From assembly GCA_002716625.1 (NCBI GenBank), contig PBAS01000068.1, positions 1 through 52,394 on the forward strand: 52,394 nucleotides of DNA. Reading direction: 5' to 3'. The stretch's first letter is position 1; every line of letters begins with the position of its first letter. The translations under genes were made by a program, and so were the position numbers. Shown piece by piece: positions 17,871 through 26,598 of this stretch. The notes under the pieces were generated by a model. That model saw only the letters and a list, made by a program, of their open reading frames with translations. It was not told the origin of the DNA and ran no database searches. Source of the DNA: Phycisphaeraceae bacterium (GTDB lineage Bacteria; Planctomycetota; Phycisphaerae; Phycisphaerales; Phycisphaeraceae).

Positions 17871-19250
17871 TTAGCCGGGATCTGGGGCAATCCTTGTAAT
17901 GATTTTCGCGCCCACCGCATCGCCCCATACATTGACCGTTGTGCGACACATGTCGAGAATACGATCAACACCAATAATGATCCCTACTGCCGCCAGAGGC
18001 AGAGTCTTGTCGCCACCCAATGAATTGTTTACCGCCTCGACGACAATTACCATGGTGACCAACCCCGCGCTTGGAATTCCAGCCGCGCCAACTGCAGCCA
18101 GCGTGGCAGTCACAACAATTACGGCCAATTCTGTTGTGCCCAACTCAATTCCGTAACACTGAAACAGAAAAACGACGGCAACCGCTTCATAAAGTGCTGT
18201 GCCATCCATGTTAATTGTTGCGCCCAATGGCAGAACAAAGCCTGCTGATTTCTTGCTAACACCCCCAAGTTGCTCGGCGCATTCCATTGTTACCGGCAAC
18301 GTCGCTGAACTGGAATCTGTCCCAAACGCTGTCATTAACGCTTCACGCATCTGGCAAATAAATACGTAAGGATTAGTGCGACCGAAGACCCAAAGCACAA
18401 GTGGCAATACAATCAAGCCGTGAACCAATAAGCCGGCCACCACCACGACCATGTATTTTGCCAGTGGTCTAAGCAATTCCTCGCCACCCAGTCGCGCCAC
18501 AGTCCAAGTCACCAGGCAAAATACACCCATCGGCGCCAACCAGAGAATCCAATCGACCAGTTTCATGATTGCGGCAAAAAGACTTCTGAACACATCAATT
18601 AACGGCTGGCCTCGTGCGCCAATGGACGTGAGAACGATGCCCAGGATCAAACTAAAGGCAATCACCGGCAAAATCTGCCCCTTTGCCGCTGCTCCGATCG
18701 GGTTGGCTGGAATTAATTGTTTGGCAATATTTCGAAATGACTCCCATAAAGCTCCTGCCACCCCATGCCGTCCCGCCTCCGCTTTTTTCTCAATTCTTTG
18801 GCGTTTTAATTCGCCCTCGTGTCCGTAAGCAGCCTCGCCTTTAGCGATCACCTCCGGACCAATACCAGAACCATCCCGATTGGGGTCGCCTGGTGCGACG
18901 GTTGTCACCAGAAACACCCCCAGTACCACAGCTATTACCATCGTGCATAAGTAGTAAAGCACCGTCCAGCCACCAACACGGCCAAGTTGTGATGGATCTC
19001 CGATCGTCGCAACCCCAACAATCACGCTCGATACGACCAGCGGGATCAAGACCATCTTTAATAAACCGATAAAGAAGGTGTCTCCAATAAACTTAAAGCC
19101 CTCCAACGCTGCTGTGGGAACATTGCCCCCATATGCTGTAAACATCACCTGACCAACCACGCCACCGAAAATCAGGCCCGCGAGGATGCCGATAGTCAAA
19201 ATTGTATGTTTGCTTAGCTTGTGCATCAGATATCTAAATGATTTCGCCAC
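17871..19250 (-). CDS. Sodium/proton:dicarboxylate symporter (DAACS family)
   Basis: A 459-residue inner-membrane transporter of the GltP/DctA family, importing C4-dicarboxylates, glutamate or aspartate with Na or H. Eight or more hydrophobic segments are visible. The hairpin motif DSSSATLPVTMECAEQ and the substrate/cation motif INMDGTALYEAVAV are intact, and GIIIGVDRILDMCRTTVNV gives the final helix with the Asp and Arg residues that contact substrate. A charged loop of about 60 residues between early helices is longer than usual. The start is GTG at 19250; an ATG at 19226 is possible and neither has a clear ribosome site. Substrate not decided. Confidence 0.92.
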   Translation of the reverse strand: MAKSFRYLMHKLSKHTILTIGILAGLIFGGVVGQVMFTAYGGNVPTAALEGFKFIGDTFFIGLLKMVLIPLVVSSVIVGVATIGDPSQLGRVGGWTVLYYLCTMVIAVVLGVFLVTTVAPGDPNRDGSGIGPEVIAKGEAAYGHEGELKRQRIEKKAEAGRHGVAGALWESFRNIAKQLIPANPIGAAAKGQILPVIAFSLILGIVLTSIGARGQPLIDVFRSLFAAIMKLVDWILWLAPMGVFCLVTWTVARLGGEELLRPLAKYMVVVVAGLLVHGLIVLPLVLWVFGRTNPYVFICQMREALMTAFGTDSSSATLPVTMECAEQLGGVSKKSAGFVLPLGATINMDGTALYEAVAVVFLFQCYGIELGTTELAVIVVTATLAAVGAAGIPSAGLVTMVIVVEAVNNSLGGDKTLPLAAVGIIIGVDRILDMCRTTVNVWGDAVGAKIITRIAPDPG

Positions 19251-19375
19251 CGATGGGAATAGATATAAGCTGTCCGTTGTAAATCCTCATCCCCCATCAT
19301 ACCATCCGTAGTATTATAGGGATTTGCATATGTATCCATCTGAAAAATGCTCAATTTATCAATCAAACAAAAAGT

Positions 19376-20305
19376 TTATTGGATCTGTGTCGCGTACTGA
19401 GAAAACGTTGAATCGAAAGCTGCCAACTTGAACCCGAAATCACTCTGCACTTTACCAATATCACAAACTGAATCCTCTTGGCTCATGATAACCTGATCAC
19501 GGTTGAATGGGGCGCCCGGTAACTTGGCAATTAGATTTGCCTTCCAGACGGGCACTGCAAGAATTTTTTTTTGCCTGGCCTTAGGAAGGTGCCTGGCACA
19601 AACCTGGTACAGTTGCGGCCATCTATAGGTAGATGGCCCCCCCATGGGATAAGTCTCACCCATGGTATTGATATTGGCCAAGGACTCAACAAAACACCTT
19701 GCCACATCTTGAACCCAAATGGGTTGTAGACGCCCCGCCCCACCAGTTCCAAATGGCCCCGCACTGAAATAGGGCACAAATGGCGGCATTAAATTACACC
19801 AAAAACCCTTGACCATCTGCATGAACTCACCATCGGGGCCGTGGATGATCGATGGGCGGAATATCGTAAAATCCAAACCACTTTCCCGGACATACGTCTC
19901 CGCTTGCCATTTGGTTGCGTGATAGGCACTCACGGCATCCGGACGGCTGCCCAAAGCCGACATGTGCACCCACCGCTTGATTCCGGCCTGCTTAGCTGCA
20001 CGGATCAGGCGTTGTGTCGATTCGACATGGATTCTCTCAAAGGTCTGACCAGCACCAGGAATCTGGCGAATAATTCCCACAATATGGATTATGGCGTCCA
20101 CACCCTGCACCAATTGGCTTAGAGCACGGTCATCGAACAGTGAACCCGGGACGACATGAAGCTTGGCATCAGCAATCTTGGGCGAAAAATGGGCTGGTTG
20201 GCGTATCAGCACCCGAACCTTATGGCCGCCAGTCAGCAGCTTGGCCAAGATATAAGAACCAACAAATCCACTTGCCCCGGTCAGTGCAACATTTAATCGT
20301 GCGGC
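19376..20305 (-). CDS. NAD(P)-binding atypical SDR, NDUFA9-like
   Basis: A 309-residue extended/atypical SDR related to the NDUFA9 subunit of complex I and to nucleoside-diphosphate-sugar epimerases. The cofactor loop is LTGASGFVGSYI and the Tyr-x3-Lys is in YHATKWQAE, followed by FRPSIIHGP. The ATG at 20305 (AARLNVALTG) is preferred, with GCGAGGAC about 10 bases upstream; the longer open frame would run across the hemC promoter. It is divergent from hemC. Such proteins may reduce quinone-like or sugar substrates; the reaction here is unknown. Confidence 0.85.
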   Translation of the reverse strand, partial: AARLNVALTGASGFVGSYILAKLLTGGHKVRVLIRQPAHFSPKIADAKLHVVPGSLFDDRALSQLVQGVDAIIHIVGIIRQIPGAGQTFERIHVESTQRLIRAAKQAGIKRWVHMSALGSRPDAVSAYHATKWQAETYVRESGLDFTIFRPSIIHGPDGEFMQMVKGFWCNLMPPFVPYFSAGPFGTGGAGRLQPIWVQDVARCFVESLANINTMGETYPMGGPSTYRWPQLYQVCARHLPKARQKKILAVPVWKANLIAKLPGAPFNRDQVIMSQEDSVCDIGKVQSDFGFKLAAFDSTFSQYATQIQ

Positions 20306-20347
20306 CATGATAAGATACGTCCTCGCCGCTACTATGGCGTTCGGCCA

Positions 20348-20375
20348 TTCACATTGGCCGATACTGCGGTATAGT
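20348..20375 (+). promoter_or_regulatory. Probable sigma-70 promoter for hemC
   Basis: TTCACA (20348-20353) and TATAGT (20370-20375) each match the consensus at five of six positions with a 16-base spacer. They lie 25-50 bases before the hemC start and just upstream of the divergent NDUFA9-like gene. Confidence 0.5.
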
Positions 20376-20399
20376 ATCGGCACCGCTAGGAGCTTTCAA

Positions 20400-21386
20400 T
20401 TGCGTAACAGCCCTCGACCGATTTCAATTGCATCACGACGCAGCCAACTGGCCCGACGACAAGCGCAATTGATTGGACAAACACTTGGCCGATTGAATCC
20501 GCACGTTTGCGTTGAATACAAATGGCTTGATACGATCGGCGATCTCAATTCGTCATCTAATCAATGGTCTCCCGCTAAAGAAGAAAACAATAAAGATCAA
20601 TTTGTCAGTACCGTTGAGAAATTCCTGCTCGACGGTGGCGCTGACATTGCTGTGCATAGCGCCAAGGACCTCCCTGCAACCGGTTGCCATGATGGATTGG
20701 CAATTACCGCCATCCCACGCCGTGGTGATGTAAGAGACTGCCTGATTAGCAAGAATGGTGCCACTTGTATTGAAGATCTATCTCACAGTGCAACCATCGG
20801 CACCAATAGCCCACGACGTGCCGCACAAATGCTTCGGTTGCGCAGTGATTTGCAGATCAACCCGCTGCGTGGCAATGTGGAAACACGTTTGCAACGTGTG
20901 CTTGACGATCACGCCCATGACGCCACGTTATTGGCGTGTGCAGGACTGCGCCGTCTTGATCTGCATGAGCATCTCGCCGCCACAATTGATCTTACACAGA
21001 TCCTTCCTGCTGCAGGACAAGGCGCCTTAGCCGTTCAGTGCCGTGTTGATGACCATGTCACAATACGAAGATGCCTGCCGTTAAATGACTCGATCACATC
21101 CGCCGCAATACATGCCGAGCGCGAAATTGTGTGCGGGCTAGGCGCTAACTGCCATAGTCCCGTAGCCGTATTGGTAGAACCAATTGGTGATCGTGGAGTC
21201 GATGGATTTTCATTGAGAGTTCGCGCTTTGGCGCCCGATGGTTCTAAGTGCCTTGAATTCGAAGGTCAAGCCAGTAGCAAACAACTTGGCAAAATGACTA
21301 AACAGGCACTGGCCTCACTCAACCAACGCGGGGCACGGCAGATCATGTCATCCCCCAGCGTCTTTAACCAAGTGCCGACTGGCTAG
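20400..21386 (+). CDS. hemC: Porphobilinogen deaminase (hydroxymethylbilane synthase)
   Basis: A 328-residue cytoplasmic enzyme joining four porphobilinogens into hydroxymethylbilane in haem synthesis. Family motifs in order are ASRRSQLARRQAQLI, AVHSAKDLP, GTNSPRRAAQ, PLRGNVETRL and LPAAGQGALAVQ; Cys251 in GANCHSPVAV should carry the dipyrromethane cofactor. The start is TTG at 20400: TAGGAG lies 7 bases upstream and the protein then opens RNSPRPISIASRRS as expected. A promoter lies at 20348-20375. tpiA follows, its longest frame abutting the hemC stop. No other hem gene is near. Confidence 0.93.
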   Translation: MRNSPRPISIASRRSQLARRQAQLIGQTLGRLNPHVCVEYKWLDTIGDLNSSSNQWSPAKEENNKDQFVSTVEKFLLDGGADIAVHSAKDLPATGCHDGLAITAIPRRGDVRDCLISKNGATCIEDLSHSATIGTNSPRRAAQMLRLRSDLQINPLRGNVETRLQRVLDDHAHDATLLACAGLRRLDLHEHLAATIDLTQILPAAGQGALAVQCRVDDHVTIRRCLPLNDSITSAAIHAEREIVCGLGANCHSPVAVLVEPIGDRGVDGFSLRVRALAPDGSKCLEFEGQASSKQLGKMTKQALASLNQRGARQIMSSPSVFNQVPTG

Positions 21387-21434
21387 ATGGGATCCGGTTT
21401 AAAGTCGGTCACCCAAATACCCTGGACTGTTTTT

Positions 21435-22202
21435 ATGGATCAACTAAGGCCGTTTATCGGCGGCAATTGGAAAATGAACCTGCACTTGGACCAGGCACGA
21501 GACCTGGCACGGGCGTTGATAGAGAACCTTCAACAGCTACACCATGCTGATGTGGTGATCTGCCCGGCTTTCCCATACTTGGCCCAAGTTGGGGTGATCA
21601 TTGCAGAATCAACCATTCGCCTAGGTGCACAGGATTTCTACCACCAGTCGAATGGCGCGTTTACTGGCGAAGTCAGCCTGTCAATGCTCGCCGATGTTGG
21701 TGCCGATGTTGTGCTCGTGGGACACAGCGAAAGGCGGCATGTTCTGGGTGAATCGGATGCCACGGTTAACGAAAAGGTGCTGGCGGCCCTTGACGCTGAC
21801 TTTGATGTGATCCTCTGTGTTGGAGAGACTGGTGAGCAACGTGCACAAAACCATACTGAAAAGATCATTTGCGGTCAGCTACTGCGCGGCTTGGCCAATG
21901 TGAGCCCTGAGCAGCTCAGCCACGTAACTATTGCTTATGAGCCGGTGTGGGCCATCGGAACCGGAAATACCGCAACCCCGAATGATGCACAAAATGCCCA
22001 CCAGCTACTACGCCACACCCTGAAGGATCAGATAGCCCAAGGCAACGCAGCTCCGGCCGTACGGATACAATATGGCGGCTCCGTTAAGCCAGACAATGCA
22101 GTTGAACTCATCGCCTGTGAGGATGTAGACGGATTCCTCGTTGGAGGAGCATCTTTGAATGTCGATGATTTTAGCCAGATTGTCAAAGCGACCGTCAGTT
22201 GA
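21435..22202 (+). CDS. tpiA: Triosephosphate isomerase
   Basis: A 255-residue glycolytic enzyme interconverting dihydroxyacetone phosphate and glyceraldehyde 3-phosphate. Active-site residues are present: Lys in GGNWKMN, His in LVGHSERR, Glu in AYEPVWAIGTG, and the phosphate loop in QYGGSVKPDNA. The ATG at 21435 (DQLRPFIGGNWKMN) gives the family's usual N-terminus; an ATG at 21387 directly after the hemC stop would add 16 residues and cannot be excluded. Co-transcribed with hemC and probably secG. Confidence 0.95.
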   Translation: MDQLRPFIGGNWKMNLHLDQARDLARALIENLQQLHHADVVICPAFPYLAQVGVIIAESTIRLGAQDFYHQSNGAFTGEVSLSMLADVGADVVLVGHSERRHVLGESDATVNEKVLAALDADFDVILCVGETGEQRAQNHTEKIICGQLLRGLANVSPEQLSHVTIAYEPVWAIGTGNTATPNDAQNAHQLLRHTLKDQIAQGNAAPAVRIQYGGSVKPDNAVELIACEDVDGFLVGGASLNVDDFSQIVKATVS

Positions 22203-22254
22203 TGATAATAGTACGAAAGGTGGTCGGTGCGGAACATGCCACCCGGTAGATAGC

Positions 22255-22285
22255 CGGGGGCCCCGACTCCAGAAGTTGGCCCCCG
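22255..22285 (+). other. GC-rich hairpin just upstream of secG
   Basis: CGGGGGCC (22255-22262) pairs perfectly with GGCCCCCG (22278-22285) around a 15-base loop. No T run follows, so it is not a classical terminator. It ends about 5 bases before the AAGGG of secG, where it could stabilise or process the tpiA transcript or tune secG translation. Confidence 0.5.
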
Positions 22286-22303
22286 ATTAAAAGGGTATTT
22301 GCA

Positions 22304-22696
22304 ATGCTTGTGGTTTTCTTGGCAATCGCGTTTGTCGTCGTTTGTCTATTTATGATGCTCGTCATCTTGGTCCAAAAACCGCGTGGTGGCGGCCTCAGCG
22401 GCGCTTTTGGTGGTGGTGGTGGCAGTGACCAGTCGGTCTTTGGTGCCAAAACCGGTGATTTTCTCACCTGGTTCACTGTTGCCATGTTTGTATGCTTCAT
22501 CCTGCTGGCCATGGCCATGCAGTGGGCCATCGTCCCAGCCAACCAGGCCACACCGCCGGATGGCCTTCAAACAGAAAATGTTGAACCCAATTCCACCCAA
22601 CCAGATGTGCCAAGTGCCTTGGAGATATCTACCGATGTTTCAACCGGCGTGGCTGGGACTGGTAATGACAGTCCAATCACCCCAAACTCTGATTAG
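22304..22696 (+). CDS. secG: Preprotein translocase subunit SecG
   Basis: A 130-residue inner-membrane subunit of the SecYEG channel. Two transmembrane segments (residues about 1-22 and 52-75) flank the family loop ILVQKPRGGGLSGAFGGGG, then SVFGAKTGDFLTWFT. The C-terminal 50 residues are a polar tail rich in Thr, Pro and Ser, longer than in E. coli SecG. AAGGG lies 8 bases before the ATG. It follows tpiA, an arrangement also common in other bacteria, and a strong hairpin sits between the two. Confidence 0.93.
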   Translation: MLVVFLAIAFVVVCLFMMLVILVQKPRGGGLSGAFGGGGGSDQSVFGAKTGDFLTWFTVAMFVCFILLAMAMQWAIVPANQATPPDGLQTENVEPNSTQPDVPSALEISTDVSTGVAGTGNDSPITPNSD

Positions 22697-22881
22697 GACT
22701 AATGAGATTGATGGCTACATCAAAAAGACCGGGCAGGATCTTTCTCGCATCTTGTAGCAATAAGTACATTATAACAAACTTCTACTTCCCTAAATAATGA
22801 ACGGGAAGCTGGACAAGAAACCTGTATAAGTTCAACAACCGGAGCAGTCCACAGCCCCTAGCAACAAAGGCAACCCGTAAC

Positions 22882-23781
22882 GTGATCAGATCTATGACCG
22901 GCTTTGGCGATGCCGCCGAAAAGGTGGATTCGGTGCACTACACTGTAGAATTGCGTAGCCTCAACAATAAATACATCAAAGTGACCACCCGCCTACCTGA
23001 GGAGCTTGCTGGGCTCGAAGCAGAGCTTGACGCTGTAATACGCAAAAGGGTGTGCCGTGGATCCTTCACGTTGACTGTCACCATGCAAAAACCCGCCGCT
23101 CAAGCCACATATCAAATGAACCAGGAATCCTTGGGAATGTACCTAGATCATCTGGAAACTATCCGATCTAAACTGGCATCTACTCAGCAGAATCTTAATG
23201 TTGACTTAACTGTACTGCTCACGCTCCCAGGAATCATGGTGACAACCAAAGATCATGAAGATCTAGTGCGAAATGCAAGGCAACCCGTGCTCAGCTTGAC
23301 CCAGAAAGCCTGTGACCGCCTCGCAAAGATGCGTGCCACAGAAGGACAAATCATTGCAATAGATCTGGACTCCCAACGAGATGCACTTCGACAGAATATC
23401 AAGACAATCAAGCAACGCTCACCAAAGGTTGTTGAAGAATATCACCAGCGATTGCGTGCGCGTATTGATCAACTCTTGGCCCGAGCAGAACTCCAAATCA
23501 ATGAACCCGATCTGATCCGAGAAGTAGCCATCTTCGCTGAACGATCTGATATTTCCGAGGAGATATCACGTCTTGTCGGCCACCTCGAGCAATTTGACGA
23601 TATTGTTCAGGCCAACGATAACGAACCAACGGGCCGCACTCTTGATTTTATCGCCCAGGAAATGCTTCGGGAAGCCAACACGATTGCAAGCAAATCCAAT
23701 GACGGACAAATCAGTCGCGCCGTCGTTGAAGTAAAGGCCGCCATTGACCGAATCAAAGAGCAGGTACAGAACATTGAATAA
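22882..23781 (+). CDS. YicC family protein
   Basis: A 299-residue protein of the YicC/YloC family, members of which have been described as endoribonucleases. It opens with IRSMTGFGDAA and VELRSLNNKYIKVTTRLPEE, the family hallmark, and ends with the conserved segment TLDFIAQEMLREANTIASKS followed by a Lys/Glu-rich helix (VVEVKAAIDRIKEQVQN). The middle is predicted helical. The start is GTG at 22882; the family usually begins at about this point. It follows secG after 185 bases; in many bacteria yicC sits beside gmk, which is not seen here. Confidence 0.92.
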   Translation: MIRSMTGFGDAAEKVDSVHYTVELRSLNNKYIKVTTRLPEELAGLEAELDAVIRKRVCRGSFTLTVTMQKPAAQATYQMNQESLGMYLDHLETIRSKLASTQQNLNVDLTVLLTLPGIMVTTKDHEDLVRNARQPVLSLTQKACDRLAKMRATEGQIIAIDLDSQRDALRQNIKTIKQRSPKVVEEYHQRLRARIDQLLARAELQINEPDLIREVAIFAERSDISEEISRLVGHLEQFDDIVQANDNEPTGRTLDFIAQEMLREANTIASKSNDGQISRAVVEVKAAIDRIKEQVQNIE

Positions 23782-23862
23782 CTTTCATGGCCAGTCATCA
23801 TGCAATTAAGCTGCTCGCCAACCATTCACATTGAATATTCCCTGTGAGAATCACAGTATTCG

Positions 23863-24037
23863 GCTTGGGCCACAATTGGCCACGACGATATTTGGCAATG
23901 CTGCCCCCCCTGAAGCGACGGTCCAACCCTAAACACTGAAGTCCGACGCGGCGTGTTACGTTACCGGTCATATGATTCCGATTGACGGTGGAGCATCCGT
24001 AATCGTCAAACTTACCGACGACGAAGTGATTCAGTGA
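23863..24037 (+). pseudogene. Remnant of an SDR dehydrogenase C-terminus
   Basis: From 23942 to the TGA at 24035-24037 the plus strand reads SDAACYVTGHMIPIDGGASV and a short tail, which is the C-terminal signature of classical SDR enzymes (LASDxAxYVTGxxxxVDGG). Just before it, in another frame, PRRYLAMLPPLKRRSNPKH ends at a TGA near 23938 and resembles the preceding SDR segment (plus the usual PLxRxxxPEE). The roughly 200 upstream residues of a whole SDR are gone. I read it as a truncated, frameshifted remnant; the second part is certain in kind, the first less so. Confidence 0.7.
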
Positions 24038-24571
24038 ATTCTTATTCGGCATGTTGCCTAATCAAACGGATGCTCTAGCAGATGGCGAGTTGGAACGTGG
24101 TGATGTAAATACGGTAGAAAATGGGTATATGCTTCATACTCGACGTGGTTCGCTTCGCATTTCTGATGATTTCGAAAAGCCCATTCGGTCAAACTAGGAC
24201 GAGAAGACTGTGAACTTCAAGATCATCCGCTATAGTCAATCACTTGGCACCTTGCTTGCAGTGGCCAATCTAGAAATACATCCGGCAGATGTATCGACAT
24301 GAACCACAAGAATTCGCTCGGCCGTCCATCAGTCTGTTTCAACCCTATCGAGCTCAGTAACAAATGGCTTGCCTCCATCCTGTTTCCCTTGGCTCCATAT
24401 CAACAATCCTGAAAATCAAATGAATAGAAATATTTGATCTGGTAGATACAATAATTTTTCTGCCTTCATTGTGTTTTTGGTCGTTCTTACGCCCCCATCG
24501 CATTGAATTAATGTAATGGGCAATCTATAAAGATACAGTAAGGCACTAAGATATAAGTGGTATACCCCAAA
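24038..24571 (+). other. Gene-poor stretch with three short frames
   Basis: No established gene. Three short plus frames follow one another: 24051-24197 (48 codons, ATG, reading through ENGYMLHTRRGSLRISDDF), 24210-24302 (30 codons, GTG) and 24299-24412 (37 codons, ATG overlapping the previous stop as ATGA). Their tight order is suggestive of decayed or very small genes, but none is recognised. The remaining 160 bases are AT-rich and probably hold the promoter of the next gene. Confidence 0.3.
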
Positions 24572-24892
24572 ATGAATAGCTTTACTCATTTCACTCATCT
24601 GAAACTCGCTATGATCATCCTCGTAGTCTGGATTGGCTTGTTTAGCCCACCCCCGGCCATGTCGTGTCCGGCTTGCAAGCTTTCAGTTCCTTCTGAAGAT
24701 GGCCAACTCACATCACCGGACAATAACGCGGATGCCCTGGCGCGAGCCACATCGACTGGGCGCGGCTACAACCTATCGATCGTCATTATGATGGTCATGC
24801 CTTTTTTGATCATGGGTACCTTCGGAGGTGTTCTGTTTTTTATTAATCGAAAATCCTCTGCAACCAATCACGTTCAGGTACCAGACAATTGA
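24572..24892 (+). CDS. Small exported membrane protein with a CPAC motif
   Basis: A 106-residue protein with a signal-like segment (residues about 12-30), then MSCPACKLSV, a polar loop, and a transmembrane helix (SIVIMMVMPFLIMGTFGGVL) with a basic end (INRKS). The Cys pair right after the signal should face the periplasm. I recall similar small proteins in planctomycetes near cytochrome oxidase and copper genes, but that is memory, not proof. The start at 24572 is preferred over a GTG at 24557. Followed by the small frame 24889-25032 with overlapping stop and start. Confidence 0.65.
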   Translation: MNSFTHFTHLKLAMIILVVWIGLFSPPPAMSCPACKLSVPSEDGQLTSPDNNADALARATSTGRGYNLSIVIMMVMPFLIMGTFGGVLFFINRKSSATNHVQVPDN

Positions 24893-25032
24893 ATCTTGAT
24901 AAAGCCGACAACCGTCATCATGGCTATCTCAAATTCCAAAATCATGTGGATGGCTTGCTGTACTTCGAGCCCCACTCCACTGGCCAAGGTGAATCATGGT
25001 ATGACTGGATGATGAATAGGAACTGCCAATGA
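24889..25032 (+). CDS. Possible 47-residue protein linking two genes
   Basis: A TTG-initiated frame overlaps the previous stop (TTGA at 24889-24892) and ends in a TGA overlapping the ATG of the protease gene (ATGA at 25029-25032), which would allow translational coupling on both sides. The product is rich in aromatic and charged residues (HGYLKFQNHVDGLLYFEP, then GESWYDWMMNRNCQ), with no signal peptide. It fills almost the whole gap between two genes. The start codon is weak and no good ribosome site is seen, so it may be chance. Not a family I recognise. Confidence 0.4.
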   Translation: MNLDKADNRHHGYLKFQNHVDGLLYFEPHSTGQGESWYDWMMNRNCQ

Positions 25033-26525
25033 AATCCTGCGTCCGGTTGATCTTATGCATCTTGTTTCTTGGCACACCAGCAATTACCGCCACCGCCCAA
25101 CACACCGTGCGTCCATCTGTCGTCAAGGTATTGGTCACACATCGATATCCAAGCCTCACCCGTCCATGGACCAAACGGGCCCCACAGAAATCCTCCGGAT
25201 CGGGCGTTGTCATCAACGGGCAAGTTATTCTCACCAACGCACATGTTGTTGGCTATGCTAGCCAGATTTATATACAGGCCTACCAATCAGATAATAAAGT
25301 GTCCGCCACCGTCAAAGCCATCGCGCCAGAAATTGACCTGGCTGTCCTGCAATTGGATGACACCGAGTTCTTCACCGAACACCCTGCTTTGACCCTGTCG
25401 CCACAGCTGCCCAAGGTCAAGAACACGGTTAATGTCTATGGCTATCCGATAGGGGGAAACGAGCTTTCCATTACCGAAGGAATCGTTTCAAGAATTGAGT
25501 TCACCAGGTACCACCCTCATGACACCAGTGGCCTGCGAATTCAGATTGACGCAGCCCTGAACCCTGGGAATAGTGGTGGCCCGGCAATGATTGGCGACGA
25601 AATTGTTGGGCTGGTCTTTTCCGGTATCCGAGAAGCCGACAATATCGGATACCTCATACCCGCAGAAGAAATTGATACCTTTCTCACTGACGTGAATGAC
25701 GGCCAGTATGACGGCAAGCCCCATTTATTCGATACTTTCCAAACAGTAGAAAACGAGTCGCTACGAAACAAGTTGGGGTTAAATACGCATATGGGTGGTG
25801 CCATGATTCGCAAACCCTATGGAAGAGACGCCAATCCCCTTCATGAATGGGACATCATCACAAACATCGGCAGCTACGACTTAGACCGAGAAGGCAAGAT
25901 CCAAATCACTGATGACCTGCGGCTGGCTTTTCTCTATCAAATATCGAGGCTTACGGAACAATCCAAAGTCGCGATGACTGTATATCGTGATGGCAAATCC
26001 CAACTTATCGACGTGCCCGTTAAAGTCCGGCGAGATCTTGCAATCCCATTCCTGAGAAATCACTATCCAAAGTATTTCATCTACGGCCCACTTGTATTTT
26101 CGGTCGCCACACAGGAATTCGTTTCCTCACTCGGTCAAGCACGACGGTTTCTGAGCCGATCGGGTAGCCCGCTGATCGAACGAAGTGATGATGAAGTGGC
26201 ATTCCCAGGTGAACAAATCATTGTTGTATGCTCCCCAATGTTCCCCCATCGCATCACCAAAGGATACAATGACCCCCTCTTTGCCGTCCTTTCCGAGGTC
26301 AATGATATTCAAATCAACAACCTCGACCATCTTGTTGAAATTCTACGTGATAGTAACGGGAAATATATCACCTTTAAATTTGCGGGCCGCCAGGGCGACA
26401 CGCTTGTCTTTGATCGCAATGAGATCGCTGAATCAACTGAAACGATCCTCGAGGAGAACGATATTCGCTATCAGGGATCAAAATCTGCTCGCGCTTTATG
26501 GCAAACACCCCAAGGGGTGAATTAA
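25029..26525 (+). CDS. Secreted HtrA/Deg-like serine protease
   Basis: A 498-residue periplasmic trypsin-like protease. A signal peptide (LILCILFLGTPAITATAQ) ends near residue 24. The catalytic triad is His72 in LTNAHVV, Asp103 in EIDLAVLQLD and Ser182 in NPGNSGGPA. Two regions after the protease domain, near 235-330 (HLFDTFQTVENESLR onward) and 390-470 (SEVNDIQINNLDHLVEIL), look PDZ-like and are closer to the plant Deg type than to E. coli DegP. AGGA lies 7 bases before the ATG. The two FG-GAP proteins follow after 73 bases on the same strand, so a role in their maturation or quality control is conceivable but not shown. Confidence 0.85.
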   Translation: MKSCVRLILCILFLGTPAITATAQHTVRPSVVKVLVTHRYPSLTRPWTKRAPQKSSGSGVVINGQVILTNAHVVGYASQIYIQAYQSDNKVSATVKAIAPEIDLAVLQLDDTEFFTEHPALTLSPQLPKVKNTVNVYGYPIGGNELSITEGIVSRIEFTRYHPHDTSGLRIQIDAALNPGNSGGPAMIGDEIVGLVFSGIREADNIGYLIPAEEIDTFLTDVNDGQYDGKPHLFDTFQTVENESLRNKLGLNTHMGGAMIRKPYGRDANPLHEWDIITNIGSYDLDREGKIQITDDLRLAFLYQISRLTEQSKVAMTVYRDGKSQLIDVPVKVRRDLAIPFLRNHYPKYFIYGPLVFSVATQEFVSSLGQARRFLSRSGSPLIERSDDEVAFPGEQIIVVCSPMFPHRITKGYNDPLFAVLSEVNDIQINNLDHLVEILRDSNGKYITFKFAGRQGDTLVFDRNEIAESTETILEENDIRYQGSKSARALWQTPQGVN

Positions 26526-26598
26526 CTCTGTTCATCCACAACAAAATGAAGGCCTGTCCGCCGCCAATATGTATTGCGATACTTGGGACTATACCCCT

